Positions 9,741 through 18,661 of a stretch of 64,000 bases of DNA are shown in pieces. Position 1 is the stretch's first letter, and every line of letters begins with the position of its first letter. The notes under the pieces are model-generated. The model ran no database searches and had not been told where the DNA came from. It was given only the letters and a program-made list of their open reading frames with translations. The stretch is from contig JAZSEA010000075.1 of NCBI GenBank assembly GCA_045531455.1, positions 1 through 64,000 of the forward strand. Reading direction: 5' to 3'. The translations under genes and the position numbers were made by a program. The DNA is from CAG-390 sp045531455 (GTDB taxonomy: Bacteria > Bacillota > Clostridia > Oscillospirales > CAG-272).

Positions 9741-10516
9741 TCTTCGTCCTCCCTTAAAATGCCTTCACGAGACGAAAGAATCGTTTCTGCCACAAGAAGA
9801 TCGATCGGTTCTGTGATCTTGATATTGTATCTGCCGCAGTCAACAAATTTGATCCTGCGCTCAAGTCTCTCAACGAGCGAGTTGTCGTCGGTACACTCAA
9901 ATCCGATATCAAGCGCGGAATAAGCAGCCGCACGGTAGAGAGGGAGACTGAATGCCTGCGGAGTTGCCGCCTGCCAGGAGCTTGCGCGTTCAACCGTACC
10001 CGTGACAAACTTGTGATTATCAACGGTTTTGATGGTGTCGACCGCGGGACAACCTGCAGAAGCCGCGCTGTATCTGTAAGCGGCAAGACATACAGAATTG
10101 ATCGTTTCGGTCGTAGTTAAAGGGCGAGCGGCATCTGCGATCGCAACGAATTTTACGTCGACCGAAAGAGCTTCAATACCCTTGAGAACAGACTCCTGCC
10201 TTGTCTTTCCGCCGGACACACACTTTCTGTATTTGGTAATGGAGAATTTCTCGGCATAGTTGTCGTATACGCCATCCTTTACGTCCACATCACGCGCAAC
10301 TACGTATATCTGATCAATATATTCAGATTCTTCGTATGCACGCATCGTATGAACGACGACGGGCATACCGCAAAGGTCGAGAAACTGCTTCGGAGTATCT
10401 CCGCCCATACGTGTTCCCGAGCCTCCTGCGACGATTATCGCCGCCGTGGTACGGCTCTTCGTTTTGCCTGCGGCGGCACGAAGAATATCAGCAAATTCTT
10501 TAGGTGAACCACCCAT
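9737..10516 (-). CDS. ispD: 2-C-methyl-D-erythritol 4-phosphate cytidylyltransferase
   Basis: IspD activates MEP with CTP in the MEP pathway. The nucleotide-binding signature AAIIVAGGSGTRMGGDTPKQF starts near residue 25, so the protein (259 residues) carries about 20 extra N-terminal residues compared with most IspD proteins. I keep the longer start because AAGGAG lies 7 bases before this ATG. ADAARPL and the C-terminal ITEPIDLLVAE are also typical. Confidence 0.94.
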   Translation of the reverse strand: MGGSPKEFADILRAAAGKTKSRTTAAIIVAGGSGTRMGGDTPKQFLDLCGMPVVVHTMRAYEESEYIDQIYVVARDVDVKDGVYDNYAEKFSITKYRKCVSGGKTRQESVLKGIEALSVDVKFVAIADAARPLTTTETINSVCLAAYRYSAASAGCPAVDTIKTVDNHKFVTGTVERASSWQAATPQAFSLPLYRAAAYSALDIGFECTDDNSLVERLERRIKFVDCGRYNIKITEPIDLLVAETILSSREGILREDEE

Positions 10517-10527
10517 GATCTGACTCC

Positions 10528-11004
10528 TTAATTGTAATTAGCTTCGTCAAATACGCCCTTCTCGAGGTCCTCGATCATCTTGACACGTCTACGGTGTCTC
10601 TCCTCATCAAGAGCGGGAGTGGAGAGGAAGATATCCGTGATCTCGCAAGCAAGATCAAAGGAGATCACTCTCGCGCCCATACAGAGAACGTTTGCGTTGT
10701 TGTGCTGACGGGTCATCTCAGCGGAATACTTGTCGCCGCAAAGTGCCGCACGGATTCCGGGATGCTTGTTAGCCGCGATCGAAACACCGATGCCTGTACC
10801 GCAAATGAGAATTCCGCGGGGGCAGTCACCCTCGGTGATTTCGGTGCAGAGTCTGTGAACGGGAATGGGGTAGTCACAGCTTTCGGGGGAATAAGTACCC
10901 TTGTCAACAAGATGGTATCCCTTTGCTTCAAGGTACTTGATCATTTCATTCTTGTACTCATAGCCTGCGTGGTCACACGCAATTACAATATTCTTGTTTT
11001 CCAT
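10528..11004 (-). CDS. rpiB: ribose-5-phosphate isomerase B
   Basis: RpiB interconverts ribose-5- and ribulose-5-phosphate. The 158-residue protein has CDHAGYEYKNEM near the N terminus, the active-site loop ICGTGIGVSIAANK and NVLCMGARV. It lies between tsaB (7 bases) and ispD (11 bases) in one operon and shares the pentose phosphate pathway with rpe at the operon end. Confidence 0.95.
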   Translation of the reverse strand: MENKNIVIACDHAGYEYKNEMIKYLEAKGYHLVDKGTYSPESCDYPIPVHRLCTEITEGDCPRGILICGTGIGVSIAANKHPGIRAALCGDKYSAEMTRQHNNANVLCMGARVISFDLACEITDIFLSTPALDEERHRRRVKMIEDLEKGVFDEANYN

Positions 11005-11011
11005 CTTTATA

Positions 11012-11716
11012 TTATCCTTTCAGTTTTTCCTTGTTAAGTCTGTCTCGTTCTGCCTGAGGGAGACGAAGATAGGTAGGTCGTAACTCTTCGGCGGTAGTTC
11101 TGTCACCCTCGAGATACTTTTCGTAAGCGATCTGTGCGACCGAATATGCCGATTGATAACGAAGCTTTTCGGGTGTTTCGAAAGATAATTCGTCGCCGAG
11201 AAGCTTTCTTGCGTGAGCATAACCGTCACCGCAAAGATATACACGCTCACCGAGAGCCCGTACGTCATCAAGGAACTCCTCGAAGCTCATAGGTGTGTCC
11301 TCACTCATTCTTTCGATAAATCCGCCTCTGAGAGCAAATTTTGCGGTGTAGAACTGTCCGCGTCTGGCATCCATCACGGGGATGATGATCTTATCCTCAC
11401 CGAAAGCAACATTCCTCGCAAGTGCTTCAAGAGTGGAAACACCGATGCAAGGCTTGTTCTTTCTGTGAGCGAATCCCTTGACTGTTGCGGCACCGATTCG
11501 TACACCCGTGAATGATCCGGGGCCCTCGGAAATCGCGAAAACGTCTATCTCATCGATGTCGGTTTTCATAGAGTTGAGCAAAACCTCTGTCATAGGAAGA
11601 AGAGTTTCGCTGTGCGTGTTGCCGCCGTTTTGCGTAAATTCGGCAAGCAGGATCTTGTCCTCGCAAAGCGCGACGGAAGCAGTCTTTGCGGTGGAATCAC
11701 AAGCAAATATTTTCAT
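11012..11716 (-). CDS. tsaB: tRNA threonylcarbamoyladenosine biosynthesis protein TsaB
   Basis: TsaB is the non-catalytic ASKHA-fold partner of TsaD in making t6A37 in tRNA. The 234-residue protein begins ACDSTAKTASVALCED and contains ISEGPGSFTGVRIGAATVKG near residue 65, both diagnostic of TsaB. It follows tsaE by 10 bases. The usual neighbours rimI and tsaD are absent here; the only TsaD-like gene in the window is at 40820. Confidence 0.93.
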   Translation of the reverse strand: MKIFACDSTAKTASVALCEDKILLAEFTQNGGNTHSETLLPMTEVLLNSMKTDIDEIDVFAISEGPGSFTGVRIGAATVKGFAHRKNKPCIGVSTLEALARNVAFGEDKIIIPVMDARRGQFYTAKFALRGGFIERMSEDTPMSFEEFLDDVRALGERVYLCGDGYAHARKLLGDELSFETPEKLRYQSAYSVAQIAYEKYLEGDRTTAEELRPTYLRLPQAERDRLNKEKLKG

Positions 11717-11726
11717 AAAACAATCC

Positions 11727-12173
11727 TCAGCTTCTTAAAAATACCGAAATATGACGAGCCTCGCCGTCGTTGATCTTATCAATAATGACTTCAAAATACT
11801 CATCAGGCAGACATTCGGGAATGTTCTCGAACCATTCAACAAGGCAGATACCGCGCTCGAGGTAATCGTAATAACCCGTTGAATAGAGATCGTCTTCGTC
11901 TGCAAGGCGGTAGATGTCAAAGTGAAAAACGGGAATTTTACCCTTTTTGTATTCATTGACAAGAGCATACGTCGGCGATTTGACCGAACTGCCGGGAGAA
12001 GCCACGGAAGCAAAGCCGCGTGTGAATTCGGTCTTTCCCGCTCCGAGATCACCGCGAAGGGCAATAAATTTCGGCAGGGAAGAGTCGTTCAGTAATATGT
12101 TTGCCAGCTTCACACCCGCGGCGGACGTCTCCTCGGGCGCAAAAGCATCAAGCTCAAAAATCAGTTTATCCAT
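11727..12173 (-). CDS. tsaE: tRNA threonylcarbamoyladenosine biosynthesis ATPase TsaE
   Basis: TsaE is the ATPase that drives turnover of the TsaB-TsaD complex in t6A synthesis. The 148-residue protein has Walker A GDLGAGKTEF near residue 41, SPTYALVNEY (switch-like) near 64 and LVEWFENIP near 111. It is the first gene of the minus-strand operon that runs to rpe. Confidence 0.94.
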   Translation of the reverse strand: MDKLIFELDAFAPEETSAAGVKLANILLNDSSLPKFIALRGDLGAGKTEFTRGFASVASPGSSVKSPTYALVNEYKKGKIPVFHFDIYRLADEDDLYSTGYYDYLERGICLVEWFENIPECLPDEYFEVIIDKINDGEARHISVFLRS

Positions 12174-12203
12174 TTTTATACCATCAATTTTGCATATATA
12201 AAT

Positions 12204-12232
12204 AGTATATCATATTTTCATTCAAAAGTAAA
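12204..12232 (-). promoter_or_regulatory. possible sigmaA promoter for the tsaE operon
   Basis: Read on the minus strand, a weak -35 TTTACT (12232-12227) and a -10 TATACT (12209-12204) are 17 bases apart, about 30 bases before tsaE. The -10 is good and the -35 poor. Confidence 0.45.
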
Positions 12233-12248
12233 GTAATAAATCAAAAAA

Positions 12249-12275
12249 ACTGTCTCGGCAATGCGCCGAGACAGT
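12249..12275 (-). terminator. terminator of the gltX-glnS operon
   Basis: An 11-bp GC-rich perfect stem (12249-12259 with 12265-12275) has a 5-base loop and a T tract on the minus strand. It lies 10 bases after the stop of the last gene of that operon. Confidence 0.9.
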
Positions 12276-12284
12276 GAAAATTAT

Positions 12285-12500
12285 TCAATCATTTTTCTTT
12301 GAACGCTCGGAAAGACGTTCCTTGCTTCCGCCAGGGGAGACGATCGTTGTATTGTTAAGGATGCCGCGCATTGAAAGGCGGAATTCCTTGATGTATTCCT
12401 CACGGAGAGCTTTCTGCTCGAGCTTTTCCTCTTCGGTTAAATCTTCGACCTTCGACTTTCTCGCGAGCTCATTGATTCTGTCAAGCTTTGCCTGTTCCAT
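12285..12500 (-). CDS. DUF896 / YnzC family small protein
   Basis: This 71-residue basic helical protein has the family core of conserved DUF896 proteins: a LDRINELARKSKV start, LTEEEKLEQKALR, then EEYIKEFR. The family is widespread in Firmicutes and its role is not settled. It is the last gene of the gltX-glnS operon, 13 bases behind the DUF1294 gene and just before the terminator. Confidence 0.85.
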   Translation of the reverse strand: MEQAKLDRINELARKSKVEDLTEEEKLEQKALREEYIKEFRLSMRGILNNTTIVSPGGSKERLSERSKKND

Positions 12501-12513
12501 AGTTGTTTACCTC

Positions 12514-12816
12514 TTAAATCAGAAATACCAAAGCTGCAATCAGCGCGATCTGCAGAATGATGATCAGCGGTATGCCGAGCATAAATTTGATATGCTTGGT
12601 TTTGTGTCTGATTGCAAGCATCGTCAGTAGCATTGCAATCGAACCGCCCAGAGCGGAAAGGAGAAGCAGAGTGCTTTCTCTCGTTCTTTCCTTGGGTCTC
12701 TTTTTAGCCGCCCACTTGTCGTATACAGTCACGCCAACCGCAACGACCGAGATTATCAGCACGTAGGCTAAAAGGAGAAGAAGGATTATCTTGTTTTCAA
12801 TTAAAAAGTCGATCAT
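12514..12816 (-). CDS. DUF1294 family membrane protein
   Basis: The product has 100 residues with membrane helices at about 8-30, 48-66 and 78-98. The family pattern is visible: YDKWAAKKRPKERTRESTLLLLSALGGS, then RHKTKHIKF. The function is unknown. Its start overlaps the glnS stop by 4 bases, so it is translationally coupled to it. Confidence 0.8.
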   Translation of the reverse strand: MIDFLIENKIILLLLLAYVLIISVVAVGVTVYDKWAAKKRPKERTRESTLLLLSALGGSIAMLLTMLAIRHKTKHIKFMLGIPLIIILQIALIAALVFLI

Positions 12817-14474
12817 TTCTTCGGGAAGCTGTCCTTGAGACCAACGATGCGGTTGAAGGTACCCGGATTCTTCGTGTCCTTAACGTAGTAACCGTTACGA
12901 ACGAACTGGAATCTGTCTCCGGCTTCTGCATCTGCAAGTGCGGGCTCAATCATGCAACCTTCGAGCTTGATAGCCGATTCGGGATTGAGATAATCGTTGT
13001 AGGTCTTACCCTCGGGAATGTCATCGACGTTCTCAAGAGTGAAGAGGTGATCATAGAGCATAACGACTGCCTTCTGTGCGTAATCAGCGGAGAGCCAATG
13101 AATGGTACCCTTGATCTTTCTGCCGTCAACGGGATTACCGTTACCCGACTCAAGATCTGCAGTAACGTGGATTGTGTTTACAGTACCGTCGGCATTGTAC
13201 TCGATCTCTCCGCACTTAACGATGTAAGCACCCATAAGTCTGACTTCGCCTTCGGGCTTGAGTCGGAAGAACTTGGGAGGCGGAACAGCCGCAAAGTCAT
13301 CGGCATCAATAACGATGTTCTTGGTGAAAGGAATCTTTCTTGTGCCTGCCTCGGGATTCTGAGGATTGTTGGAAACCTCGAAATACTCGACCTTGTCGTC
13401 GGGATAATTGTCAACAACAAGCTTGACGGGCTTCATAACAGCGATTCTTCTGGGAGCAGTTGCATTGAGTTCTTCACGGATGCAATGCTCGAGAAGCTCG
13501 ATGTCAACTACGCTGTAAGCCTTTGCAACACCAGCGCGGTCAACGAAATCGAAGATAGCCGCGGGAGTGTAACCTCTTCTGCGGAGACCGCAGAGTGTGG
13601 GCATTCTCGGATCATCCCAACCGTCAACAAGACCGGTCTCGACAAGCTGGCGGAGATAACGCTTACTCATAACGGTATGAGTCACGTTAAGACGGGCAAA
13701 CTCTCTCTGCTTGGGCTTGGGATCAAATCTGATATTCTCTACTACCCAATCATAGAGCGGACGGTGATTTTCAAACTCAAGAGAGCAGAGCGAATGAGTG
13801 ATTCCCTCGAGCGCGTCCTGGATCGGGTGAGCATAGTCGTAGAGAGGATAGATGCACCACTTGTTACCCTGGCGGTGATGCGAGGTATGGACGATGCGGT
13901 AGATGGCGGGGTCACGCATATTAATATTGGGAGAGGACATATCGATCTTCGCGCGGAGAGTATGAGTTCCGTCCTCAAACTCGCCGTCCTTCATTCTCTC
14001 AAAGAGATCGAGGTTTTCCTCAACAGTACGTTCGCGGTAGGGAGAATTCTTTCCCGCAACGGTAAGAGAACCGCGGTATTCGCGCATCTCCTCAGCGGTA
14101 AGATCGCATACGTACGCCTTGCCGTCCTTGATGAGCTGTACAGCGAATTCATAGCACTTCTCAAAGTAGTCGGAGCCGTAGAAAATTCCGCCGTTCGGTT
14201 CACATCCGAGCCACTTGAGATCCTCGTAGATCGACTTTACGTATTCATCGTCTTCCTTTACGGGGTTTGTATCATCGTAACGGAGATTGAAAAGACCGTT
14301 ATACTTCTTTGCAACCTGAGTATTGATTCTGATAGCCTTCGCAGAACCGATGTGAAGGTATCCGTTGGGTTCGGGAGGAAAACGGGTGTGGATCTTAAGA
14401 CCGGGGTTGAGTTCGAGATCTTCGTCAATGATCTCGTGGATAAAATTACTTGCAATTACCTTTTCTTCGTTCAT
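12813..14474 (-). CDS. glnS: glutaminyl-tRNA synthetase
   Basis: GlnRS charges tRNA-Gln directly. The 553-residue class I enzyme has PPEPNGYLHIGSAKA (the HIGH motif) at about 33-47 and VMSKR (the KMSKR motif) at 268-272, then the two beta-barrel anticodon domains ending near residue 545. It lies 15 bases behind gltX. Many Firmicutes lack GlnRS and use transamidation, so this enzyme probably reached the lineage by transfer. Confidence 0.96.
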   Translation of the reverse strand: MNEEKVIASNFIHEIIDEDLELNPGLKIHTRFPPEPNGYLHIGSAKAIRINTQVAKKYNGLFNLRYDDTNPVKEDDEYVKSIYEDLKWLGCEPNGGIFYGSDYFEKCYEFAVQLIKDGKAYVCDLTAEEMREYRGSLTVAGKNSPYRERTVEENLDLFERMKDGEFEDGTHTLRAKIDMSSPNINMRDPAIYRIVHTSHHRQGNKWCIYPLYDYAHPIQDALEGITHSLCSLEFENHRPLYDWVVENIRFDPKPKQREFARLNVTHTVMSKRYLRQLVETGLVDGWDDPRMPTLCGLRRRGYTPAAIFDFVDRAGVAKAYSVVDIELLEHCIREELNATAPRRIAVMKPVKLVVDNYPDDKVEYFEVSNNPQNPEAGTRKIPFTKNIVIDADDFAAVPPPKFFRLKPEGEVRLMGAYIVKCGEIEYNADGTVNTIHVTADLESGNGNPVDGRKIKGTIHWLSADYAQKAVVMLYDHLFTLENVDDIPEGKTYNDYLNPESAIKLEGCMIEPALADAEAGDRFQFVRNGYYVKDTKNPGTFNRIVGLKDSFPKK

Positions 14475-14489
14475 TTTAATAACTCACTT

Positions 14490-16178
14490 TCAAAGATTCT
14501 CTGCGAAATTTCTGACTCTCGCTACGATCCTGTCGTAACCGATGATCTGAATTACGGTATAAAGATCGGGAGCATTCATTCTGCCCGTGATAGCAACGCG
14601 GACGAACATACTGATATCGGCAACACTGCCCTTGAAGGAAGCGGGATCAGCCTTGTACTGCTTCATATCGGTAGCAAAACCGAGCGAGCCGGCGATAGCC
14701 TTGATCTTCTCAAACCAAGCGTTGGAATCGTCATTCATATCAAGTGTATCGGCAAACTGACTGAGCGCAGCCTTGACGTCAGCCTTGTCGAAATTATCGG
14801 GAATAGCGTCGGTTACCGTATAGTAATCGTCATAGAAGAAGCTTACGAACTCCTTGACCTCATCCCAGCGGCCGAAGTCCTTACGAGGCTTCTTGCCGCC
14901 GCGGCCGATCGAAAGGATAGCCTTTGCATATTCGGGCTGAGCCTCAAGCTTGGAAGCAAAATCGGTATCATATTCCTTAGCCCACTCGAGAAGCTGTGCG
15001 TAAACCTGCTCTGCAGTCATCTTGGAAACTACGTTCTTGGAAACGTCGCCGAGCTTAACGATATCAAAGAGACATCCCGATACGCTCATCTTGTTGATGT
15101 TGAACTTGAAATCTGTATAAGGCTTGTCTGCGTTGCCGAGTCTCCACTCCTCAAAGTTGGAGTTGAGAACGGTGAGAAGATACTCAGCAACCGCTTCGGG
15201 AGCATAGCCGAGACGAGAATAGTCGCTCATGTTTGCACCGAGATCGCGCTTCGAGAGCTTCTTCTTGTTGCCGTTTTCATCAAGCTGCATGATCTGCGCG
15301 GTGTGGAGATACTTGGGAAGCTTGAATCCGAGGTAGCGGAAAAGCATGATATGCTTTGCAACGCTGGGGAGCCATTCCTCACCGCGGATGACGTGAGTCG
15401 TTCTCATAAGATGATCGTCAACTGCGTGCGCAAAGTGATAGGTGGGAATTCCATCGCTCTTGAGAAGAACGAAATCTTCGTCGTTCTCGGGGATCTCGAG
15501 CTTGCCCTTTACAAGGTCGGTGAAGGGAGTCTTCTTGTCGGGATCACCGTCAGAAAGGATGCGGAGAACAAACTTGTTGCCTGCCTCGAGATTTGCCTTA
15601 ACGTCCTCGATGGTGAACTCACGCATCTTGAGCATAGCAGCCTTCTGCTCGGCTGCCGCATTCTCTGTCCATTCCTTAGCCTTAACTTCAGCTTTCTTGT
15701 CGGTAGCTTCGAGTACTGCAAGTTCTTCGTCGGTTGTAAAGCAAGGATATGCCTTTCCCTCGGCAACTAGCTTTTTTGCGTAAACGTGATAGATGTGAGC
15801 ACGCTCGCTCTGTTTATAAGGGCCGTAAATACCGTTGTCGATTACCTTACCTTCAGCATCAACGGTCGCGCCTTCATCAAAATTAATACCGTAATGAGCG
15901 AGAGTCTTTATCAGATTCTCAGCAGCACCGGGGATCTCACGCTTTGAGTCGGTATCCTCGATACGAAGATAGAATACACCGCCCGACTGATGCGCGAGTC
16001 TCTCGCCGACCATAGTCTGGTAAACACCGCCGAGATGTACGTATCCCGTGGGGCTGGGCGCAAATCTCGTTACCTTAGCGCCCTCGGGAAGATTGCGCTG
16101 AGGATATCTTTCCTCGAGCTCCTCGGGAGTCACGGTAACGTTAGGGAATAAAAGTTCGGATAGAAGCTTGTAGTCCAT
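14490..16178 (-). CDS. gltX: glutamyl-tRNA synthetase (long clostridial form)
   Basis: GluRS charges tRNA-Glu. At 562 residues it is longer than the usual ~485. An approximately 35-residue extension precedes the signature APSPTGYVHLGGV (40-52; HIGH variant), which lacks the common RTAL sequence. KKLSKR lies at about 306-311. An alanine/lysine-rich insertion covers about 155-185. It follows the MBL hydrolase by 18 bases and precedes glnS by 15. Confidence 0.93.
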   Translation of the reverse strand: MDYKLLSELLFPNVTVTPEELEERYPQRNLPEGAKVTRFAPSPTGYVHLGGVYQTMVGERLAHQSGGVFYLRIEDTDSKREIPGAAENLIKTLAHYGINFDEGATVDAEGKVIDNGIYGPYKQSERAHIYHVYAKKLVAEGKAYPCFTTDEELAVLEATDKKAEVKAKEWTENAAAEQKAAMLKMREFTIEDVKANLEAGNKFVLRILSDGDPDKKTPFTDLVKGKLEIPENDEDFVLLKSDGIPTYHFAHAVDDHLMRTTHVIRGEEWLPSVAKHIMLFRYLGFKLPKYLHTAQIMQLDENGNKKKLSKRDLGANMSDYSRLGYAPEAVAEYLLTVLNSNFEEWRLGNADKPYTDFKFNINKMSVSGCLFDIVKLGDVSKNVVSKMTAEQVYAQLLEWAKEYDTDFASKLEAQPEYAKAILSIGRGGKKPRKDFGRWDEVKEFVSFFYDDYYTVTDAIPDNFDKADVKAALSQFADTLDMNDDSNAWFEKIKAIAGSLGFATDMKQYKADPASFKGSVADISMFVRVAITGRMNAPDLYTVIQIIGYDRIVARVRNFAENL

Positions 16179-16196
16179 TTTAAGTTCCTCTATATT

Positions 16197-16811
16197 TCAA
16201 AAATTATTATTTCTTATTGTTCTGATGATATCCGCATCGTTAAGATGCACTGATGCACCGTGACCGGGATGCATCATCGGATTGTAATTGATACGCGAAA
16301 GCACCGAAAGCGAATTGAAAAGCACTCGAGGGTCGCCGCCCGGAAGATCGTATCTGCCGTATCCCGAGCTGAAAAGAGTATCTCCGCAGATTATGTCGGA
16401 TCCGCAATCGTAGCAGACCGATCCCGGAGTATGACCGGGAGTTGAGATCACTTTGATCTTTTCTTTGCCTAAAGAGATTATATCACCGTCTGAGATCACT
16501 TCATCTGCTCCGAGCGAAGCAAATTCCATCCCGAAAATTTCCGAAGCATTGATAGACGGATCGGTCAGCATTCTTGAATCGTTCTCGTGGATCAAAACTT
16601 CACATTTATATGAGGCTCGCAGAGAATCAAGTGTGAGAATATGATCGAAATGCCCGTGAGTGAGAAGGATGTATCTCAGCTTCAAAGAGCCCAAGCGCGC
16701 CTTGATTTCGGAAAGAGGCGCAGAAGGGTCAACAACAGCGGCATCCTGCCCCGAGACTAATATATAAGTGTTTGAAGCAAAGCCTCGGCTGTCAAGCTTG
16801 ATAATATCCAA
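16197..16811 (-). CDS. MBL-fold metallo-hydrolase (glyoxalase II-like)
   Basis: The 204-residue metallo-beta-lactamase-fold protein has the metal motif THGHFDH near residue 53, a further His in STPGHTPGS and HPGHG near the C terminus. It resembles hydroxyacylglutathione hydrolase-like proteins of Firmicutes; its natural substrate cannot be read from sequence. The start codon is TTG, supported by AGAGGT 8 bases upstream. It is probably the first gene of the gltX-glnS operon. Confidence 0.85.
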   Translation of the reverse strand: MDIIKLDSRGFASNTYILVSGQDAAVVDPSAPLSEIKARLGSLKLRYILLTHGHFDHILTLDSLRASYKCEVLIHENDSRMLTDPSINASEIFGMEFASLGADEVISDGDIISLGKEKIKVISTPGHTPGSVCYDCGSDIICGDTLFSSGYGRYDLPGGDPRVLFNSLSVLSRINYNPMMHPGHGASVHLNDADIIRTIRNNNF

Positions 16812-16842
16812 CAGGGGTACCTCTTAAGCATATAGATATAAT

Positions 16843-16871
16843 ATTATATCATATATTTTTAATTTTGTCTA
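16843..16871 (-). promoter_or_regulatory. sigmaA-type promoter for the MBL-gltX-glnS operon
   Basis: Minus strand: -35 TAGACA (16871-16866), 17 bases, -10 TATAAT (16848-16843), about 31 bases before the TTG start. Confidence 0.65.
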
Positions 16872-16889
16872 TAGAAAAATGCAAAAAAA

Positions 16890-16923
16890 CGCCGCAAGCG
16901 TCTGAAAATCAACGCTTGCGGCG
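16890..16923 (-). terminator. terminator after solute-binding protein gene
   Basis: A perfect 12-bp stem (16890-16901 with 16912-16923) has a 10-base loop, followed on the minus strand by seven Ts. It lies 16 bases after the stop. Confidence 0.92.
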
Positions 16924-16939
16924 GAATAAGTATTATAGA

Positions 16940-18484
16940 TTACTGATCAAGTGCCTTGTTGAGCTTAACAAGACTCTTTTTAAGACCCATAGAAGCCTGC
17001 TTTGCCATAGAACCCCAAGCCTGGTGATTCTGTACAGCAGTTCTGAAGTTACCCTGTCCGATAAGAGAATCGGAGAAGATACGTCCAACGTCGTAAGTGA
17101 TGTTAGCTCTGATGATATCGTACATACGTCCGGAGAGAGCGTCGTCAACGTATCTGGTCTTGAGGGAGATCTCGAAGACTGCGGGAGTAACCTTACGGTA
17201 GCCCTCGGATGCGAAGCACTCGATGAATGCGGATGCCATAGCAGGGTCAGCAACGTCAAGAGCGATTGCGTAGAGAGTGAAGGGGTTACCCATAACGGTG
17301 ATGTATTTTTCCTGGTCCTTGTCGTACTTGGGGCAGGGAAGAATTACGAACTTGGTCTCGCCGTAGTCAGCAGCAAGAACCTTGTGGGAAACACGTGCAC
17401 GGTCCATCATAAAGAGGGAACGACCCTGACCGAAGGCTCTCTGGTGGTAAACTTTAGCCTTACCTGCATCATTTTCGGTATAGATTGCATATTCACCTTC
17501 GAGAAGGTTGCAGAGTTTGTCGATAGTGTTAGCAACACGTTCGCCGGAGAAGGAAGGAGACTCTACGATCTCGCCGTCAGCGTTACGCTCACAAATGGTT
17601 GCACCCGAACCGTAGAACCAAGGGTCAACGTGGATACCGGAGGTGATGTAACCGAAGGTATCGCCGGTGTCGTTGGTACAGTTCTTGATGCCGTCGCCGT
17701 CGTCCTCGTAAATGCCCTGGCACATCTCAATGAACTTGTCATAAGTCCAGTCACCGGACTCAACGAGCTCCTGCGGATTGCTGAGCTGATACTTTTCAAG
17801 AAGATCAGTGTTTGCATAGCAAACGTACATCATCTCAAGTGCATTACGGGAGATATCACCCGAAGCAAAGTAGAGGTTGTCGCCGAAGGTTGCCTGCTCG
17901 AGAAGGAGCTCGGACCACCAGGGCTGATCAAAGTTGAGGTATTCGCAGGTATCGTCAAGCATATTGTAGAGGTATCCGTTAACTGCGCAAGCAGCCATAG
18001 AAAGGGAATAACCTGCAATAATGTCGAATTCGCGCGCACTGATGGAAACGCTGTTGTTAACGTATGCGTTCCAATCGCCAACGTGGTCAGCGTCACCGTC
18101 AACGGTTCTGATGAAGTTAAGGGTTAAGCCAAGTCTTTCCTCGACCATAACGTTTCTGTCGTAGAGGGACTGTTCAACAATATCACCGCTGAGGTCCTCG
18201 TACGCGATGTTGAACTCTTCGTGCTCAACGTCTGCCCAAGCAAGAATGTTGATCTGGGAGCCGAAGTTGAGTTCGGGAAGATCGTCAAGCTTGTAGCCCT
18301 GTTCGTCTACGTCGCTGGATGTTACTTCCTCGCCGGAGGGAGCGGTTGTGCCTGCGTTGTTAGCTTCAGGCTCTGTTGTGGTGGTACCATCACCGGTGTT
18401 TGCGCAGGAAGCAAATGCAGAGATCATCATTACGGATAACACAAGCATTGCTATCAGGCGCAGAATGGTAGAATTCTTTTTCAT
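16940..18484 (-). CDS. extracellular solute-binding lipoprotein (ABC importer type)
   Basis: The 514-residue lipoprotein has a signal peptide with lipobox AFASC (Cys at about 27), an acidic/Thr-rich linker, and a large periplasmic-binding fold resembling family 1 carbohydrate-binding proteins (LDDLPELNFGSQINILAW, then DFPGS-like segments). I start at 18484, nine bases after AAAGGA, rather than at the upstream ATGs that overlap the ribosome binding site. No permease or ATPase gene is nearby. It has a perfect consensus promoter and its own terminator, so it is probably abundant. The ligand is unknown. Confidence 0.85.
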   Translation of the reverse strand: MKKNSTILRLIAMLVLSVMMISAFASCANTGDGTTTTEPEANNAGTTAPSGEEVTSSDVDEQGYKLDDLPELNFGSQINILAWADVEHEEFNIAYEDLSGDIVEQSLYDRNVMVEERLGLTLNFIRTVDGDADHVGDWNAYVNNSVSISAREFDIIAGYSLSMAACAVNGYLYNMLDDTCEYLNFDQPWWSELLLEQATFGDNLYFASGDISRNALEMMYVCYANTDLLEKYQLSNPQELVESGDWTYDKFIEMCQGIYEDDGDGIKNCTNDTGDTFGYITSGIHVDPWFYGSGATICERNADGEIVESPSFSGERVANTIDKLCNLLEGEYAIYTENDAGKAKVYHQRAFGQGRSLFMMDRARVSHKVLAADYGETKFVILPCPKYDKDQEKYITVMGNPFTLYAIALDVADPAMASAFIECFASEGYRKVTPAVFEISLKTRYVDDALSGRMYDIIRANITYDVGRIFSDSLIGQGNFRTAVQNHQAWGSMAKQASMGLKKSLVKLNKALDQ

Positions 18485-18519
18485 AAACATACATCCTTTC
18501 ATGTATTGATTGATAACCT

Positions 18520-18548
18520 ATTATAACATAACTTGCACGAATTGTCAA
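18520..18548 (-). promoter_or_regulatory. consensus sigmaA promoter for solute-binding protein
   Basis: Minus strand: perfect -35 TTGACA (18548-18543), 17 bases, perfect -10 TATAAT (18525-18520). Confidence 0.9.
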
Positions 18549-18616
18549 TATCTTTTTATTGAGTTTGAATATATTTAAAGATATTTATAAAAGCAGATTG
18601 AACAATCTAACAAAAA

Positions 18617-18641
18617 CCAAGCCGCCATTGCGGCGGCTTGG
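18617..18641 (-). terminator. terminator after the family 5 solute-binding protein
   Basis: A perfect 10-bp GC-rich stem (18617-18626 with 18632-18641) has a 5-base loop and a minus-strand T tract. Confidence 0.9.
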
Positions 18642-18661
18642 AAATATTTGTTATGAAATAA

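Noticed and set aside
13047..15770. A 907-codon plus-strand open frame antisense to gltX and glnS
   Set aside because: It spans two well-supported synthetase genes and their junction, has no recognisable motif, and arises from their biased codon use.
16865..18127. A 420-codon plus-strand frame antisense to the solute-binding protein
   Set aside because: It begins inside the terminator hairpin of the opposite gene and has no coding features.
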